Positions 4,846-6,168 of a stretch of DNA of 6,168 nucleotides are shown here, in pieces; the stretch's first letter is position 1, and the number at the start of each line of letters is the position of its first letter. Under the pieces are notes generated by a model. The model was not told the origin of the DNA. It worked only from the letters and a program-made list of their open reading frames with translations, and did not search any database. The position numbers were made by a program, and so were the translations under genes. The DNA lies in assembly GCA_012518765.1 (NCBI GenBank), contig JAAYRN010000212.1:1-6168 (forward strand), given 5' to 3'. Origin of the DNA: Bacteroidales bacterium (GTDB lineage: Bacteria; Bacteroidota; Bacteroidia; Bacteroidales; WCHB1-69).

Positions 4846-6168
4846 TTAATTTTCCCATTCATCGAAAATGGATGAATCATATACATTGTTTTCGTCTTTA
4901 TCGTGGGAATTGTACCAAACTTGAGCGAAAAATGGATTGCCTTTGGCTATAGCGTCAAAGTTATAAGGTAGAGGCAAACAGTCGGGACACCAATGCCCGC
5001 ATCCTAAAATTAAGGTAGGAGATGCCTTGAAACGATGACCAAACTGACATTCCCATTCCAAAGCTGTATTTACATCGCCTTTTTGCATGTTTACCGATAA
5101 ACATTTTCCTCCACGAAATGCAGCAGCTTGTTGCATGTCGTTGATTTCCCATTCTGTAGATGGTTTGCTTTCGTCGTAACCGTGATGTAAAATAATGGGT
5201 TCGTTCTTAGGTTCAGCAGGTGTATATGTTTCCCATGTGGGAATGTTTTTCCATTTTTCGTAAGAGCCAAAATAAGCCGAAATACGCTGTTTGTTCTGAT
5301 TTTTAATCCAATACATAGTACCATTTTTTGAATAATATACCATGTATCTCATCACTATTTTGATAACAAAAGCAGGAAGTATTTTGACTAATTTAAAATA
5401 CCAAGGGAGTTCTTTCCTTATTTTTTCAAAATAATCATTACAATCAATACCTACTCTAAAATGTAAATAATTTTCCAAAACATCGGAATCAGAATACCAG
5501 TAACAATGAAAATTACGCAGTGCAAACCAGTTTAAATTAAATATTTTTTCGGGAGGAGGTGAGTAGGTCATTTGTAATAGTTTTCTGATAAACTCATTGA
5601 ACGTCATTCGATAAGATGGACCGCTACTGATGTTGTAGGCACGGTTCCAAAATTCGGAAGGGACATTATCTTCACAAACATTTGCCAACAATCGACCGGA
5701 ATCTTCTAAGTTTGCCCATTCGATGACAGAATCAAAAGGTATATGGAAAATAATAGAGTTTAATCCTTTTAAAATCAAGTCGGTATAAAGTATTCCCGAT
5801 TGTCGCAGACTCACCCATTTTTTTAATCCTGATTCAACAACTATACGTTCGGCTATGATTTTCGATAGGGCGTAATGGTCGTAAATACTGGGATAGATGG
5901 GGTCGCCAATTCTGCCCCAGTGATAAGGCACCGAACGATGTCCGGTTTGAGCTATAGAGCCTATGTAAACCAAAGCAATTTCGTCTTGATTAGGTTGTTC
6001 TTTGATGGCATTGACAATATTCTTTGTGATTTCTACATTTACTTTCAAAGTGGTGTGGGGGTAGTTGTCGCATTCGGGGGAAACCATTCCTCCTACATGT
6101 AATACATAATCAGCACCTTGTACACATTTTAGTACATCTTCATAATTCATTAAATCGCCCCATACGAT
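4846..6168 (-). CDS. NAD-dependent epimerase/reductase (extended SDR) with a C-terminal zinc-ribbon-like domain, 5' end cut by the window edge
   Basis: The frame is open to the right edge, giving 440 residues plus a stop. An internal ATG at 6150 is not the start: the codons before it read IVWGDL, which continues into MNYEDVLKCVQGADYVLHVGG, a normal Rossmann segment. The dinucleotide-binding GxxGxxG is therefore beyond the window. Numbered from the edge, VYIGSIAQTG (67-76) supplies the catalytic Ser and DHYALSK (97-103) gives the YxxxK pair Y99/K103. Next come a sugar-nucleotide or ketone-reductase-like region and a hydrophobic amphipathic stretch (about 262-279). After about residue 350, C356, C374, H378, C390, C394 and C397 (WECQFGHRF, GHWCPDC) look like a treble-clef or zinc-ribbon module. 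The substrate is unknown. No clear terminator follows; ridA begins 67 bp later behind its own -7 box. Confidence 0.8.
   Translation of the reverse strand: MVWGDLMNYEDVLKCVQGADYVLHVGGMVSPECDNYPHTTLKVNVEITKNIVNAIKEQPNQDEIALVYIGSIAQTGHRSVPYHWGRIGDPIYPSIYDHYALSKIIAERIVVESGLKKWVSLRQSGILYTDLILKGLNSIIFHIPFDSVIEWANLEDSGRLLANVCEDNVPSEFWNRAYNISSGPSYRMTFNEFIRKLLQMTYSPPPEKIFNLNWFALRNFHCYWYSDSDVLENYLHFRVGIDCNDYFEKIRKELPWYFKLVKILPAFVIKIVMRYMVYYSKNGTMYWIKNQNKQRISAYFGSYEKWKNIPTWETYTPAEPKNEPIILHHGYDESKPSTEWEINDMQQAAAFRGGKCLSVNMQKGDVNTALEWECQFGHRFKASPTLILGCGHWCPDCLPLPYNFDAIAKGNPFFAQVWYNSHDKDENNVYDSSIFDEWEN

Noticed and set aside
4857..4877. Inverted repeat ATTCATC/GATGAAT with a 7-base loop at the epimerase 3' end, considered as a terminator
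   Set aside because: It lies within the last codons of the gene and is followed on the minus strand by a mixed A-rich sequence without a T run, so it does not look like an intrinsic terminator.
4779..4886. Longer N-terminus for RidA, starting at 4886
   Set aside because: The 36 extra residues would overlap the epimerase 3' end and cover the -7 box. RidA proteins are normally about 125 residues, as given by ATG 4778.
4961..5324. Minus-strand ORFs of 63 and 77 residues inside the epimerase gene
   Set aside because: Alternative-frame shadows of an intact 440-codon frame with SDR and zinc-ribbon-like motifs.

Overview
The window is AT-rich and tightly packed, and every gene I can support reads on the minus strand. 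The organism is most likely a member of the Bacteroidota, probably Bacteroidales. The evidence is the TAnnTTTG-type -7 promoter boxes, the absence of clear Shine-Dalgarno sequences before the starts, and proteins that resemble Bacteroidota families (an exported C1B peptidase, ArsF/ArsG-like proteins and a CC-type ArsR). This is a judgement from sequence style, not a database match.

In transcription order (right to left), the right half (about 6168 to 3168) is housekeeping or accessory metabolism. It holds a 5'-truncated NAD-dependent epimerase/reductase of the extended SDR type, fused to a C-terminal zinc-ribbon-like module. Next is ridA, an enamine/imine deaminase with its own promoter. Next is a secreted papain-fold peptidase of the bleomycin hydrolase/aminopeptidase C type. 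A strong hairpin terminator at 3114-3145 closes this half.

The left half (3069 to 1) is one regulated operon of five genes: an ArsR-type repressor, a small MTH895-type thioredoxin, an ArsF-like exported thioredoxin-fold protein, an ArsG-like six-helix membrane protein, and an ArsP/YraQ-type permease cut by the left edge. The last four genes are separated by only 8-12 bp. The set resembles the organoarsenical/nitroaromatic-arsenical resistance genes called arsEFG, joined to an arsP-like permease. No arsA, arsB, arsC, arsD or acr3 is visible in the window.

The two most useful observations concern this operon. First, the same dyad, TTTCG-N8-CGAAA, occurs twice. One copy is a perfect 18-bp palindrome against the -7 box of arsR. 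The other lies in the 55-bp gap between arsR and the thioredoxin gene, again next to a TACTTTT box. This suggests an ArsR-type operator used twice, with an internal second promoter. Second, the membrane protein ArsG keeps a pair of cysteines (C30, C147) where CcdA/DsbD carry their redox pair, and it lies beside one cytoplasmic and one exported CxxC protein. That is what a transmembrane dithiol relay would look like, so the usual 'efflux permease' label may be incomplete.

There are no RNA genes, insertion sequences, CRISPR arrays or long repeats that I can see, and no gene-free stretch longer than about 130 bp.
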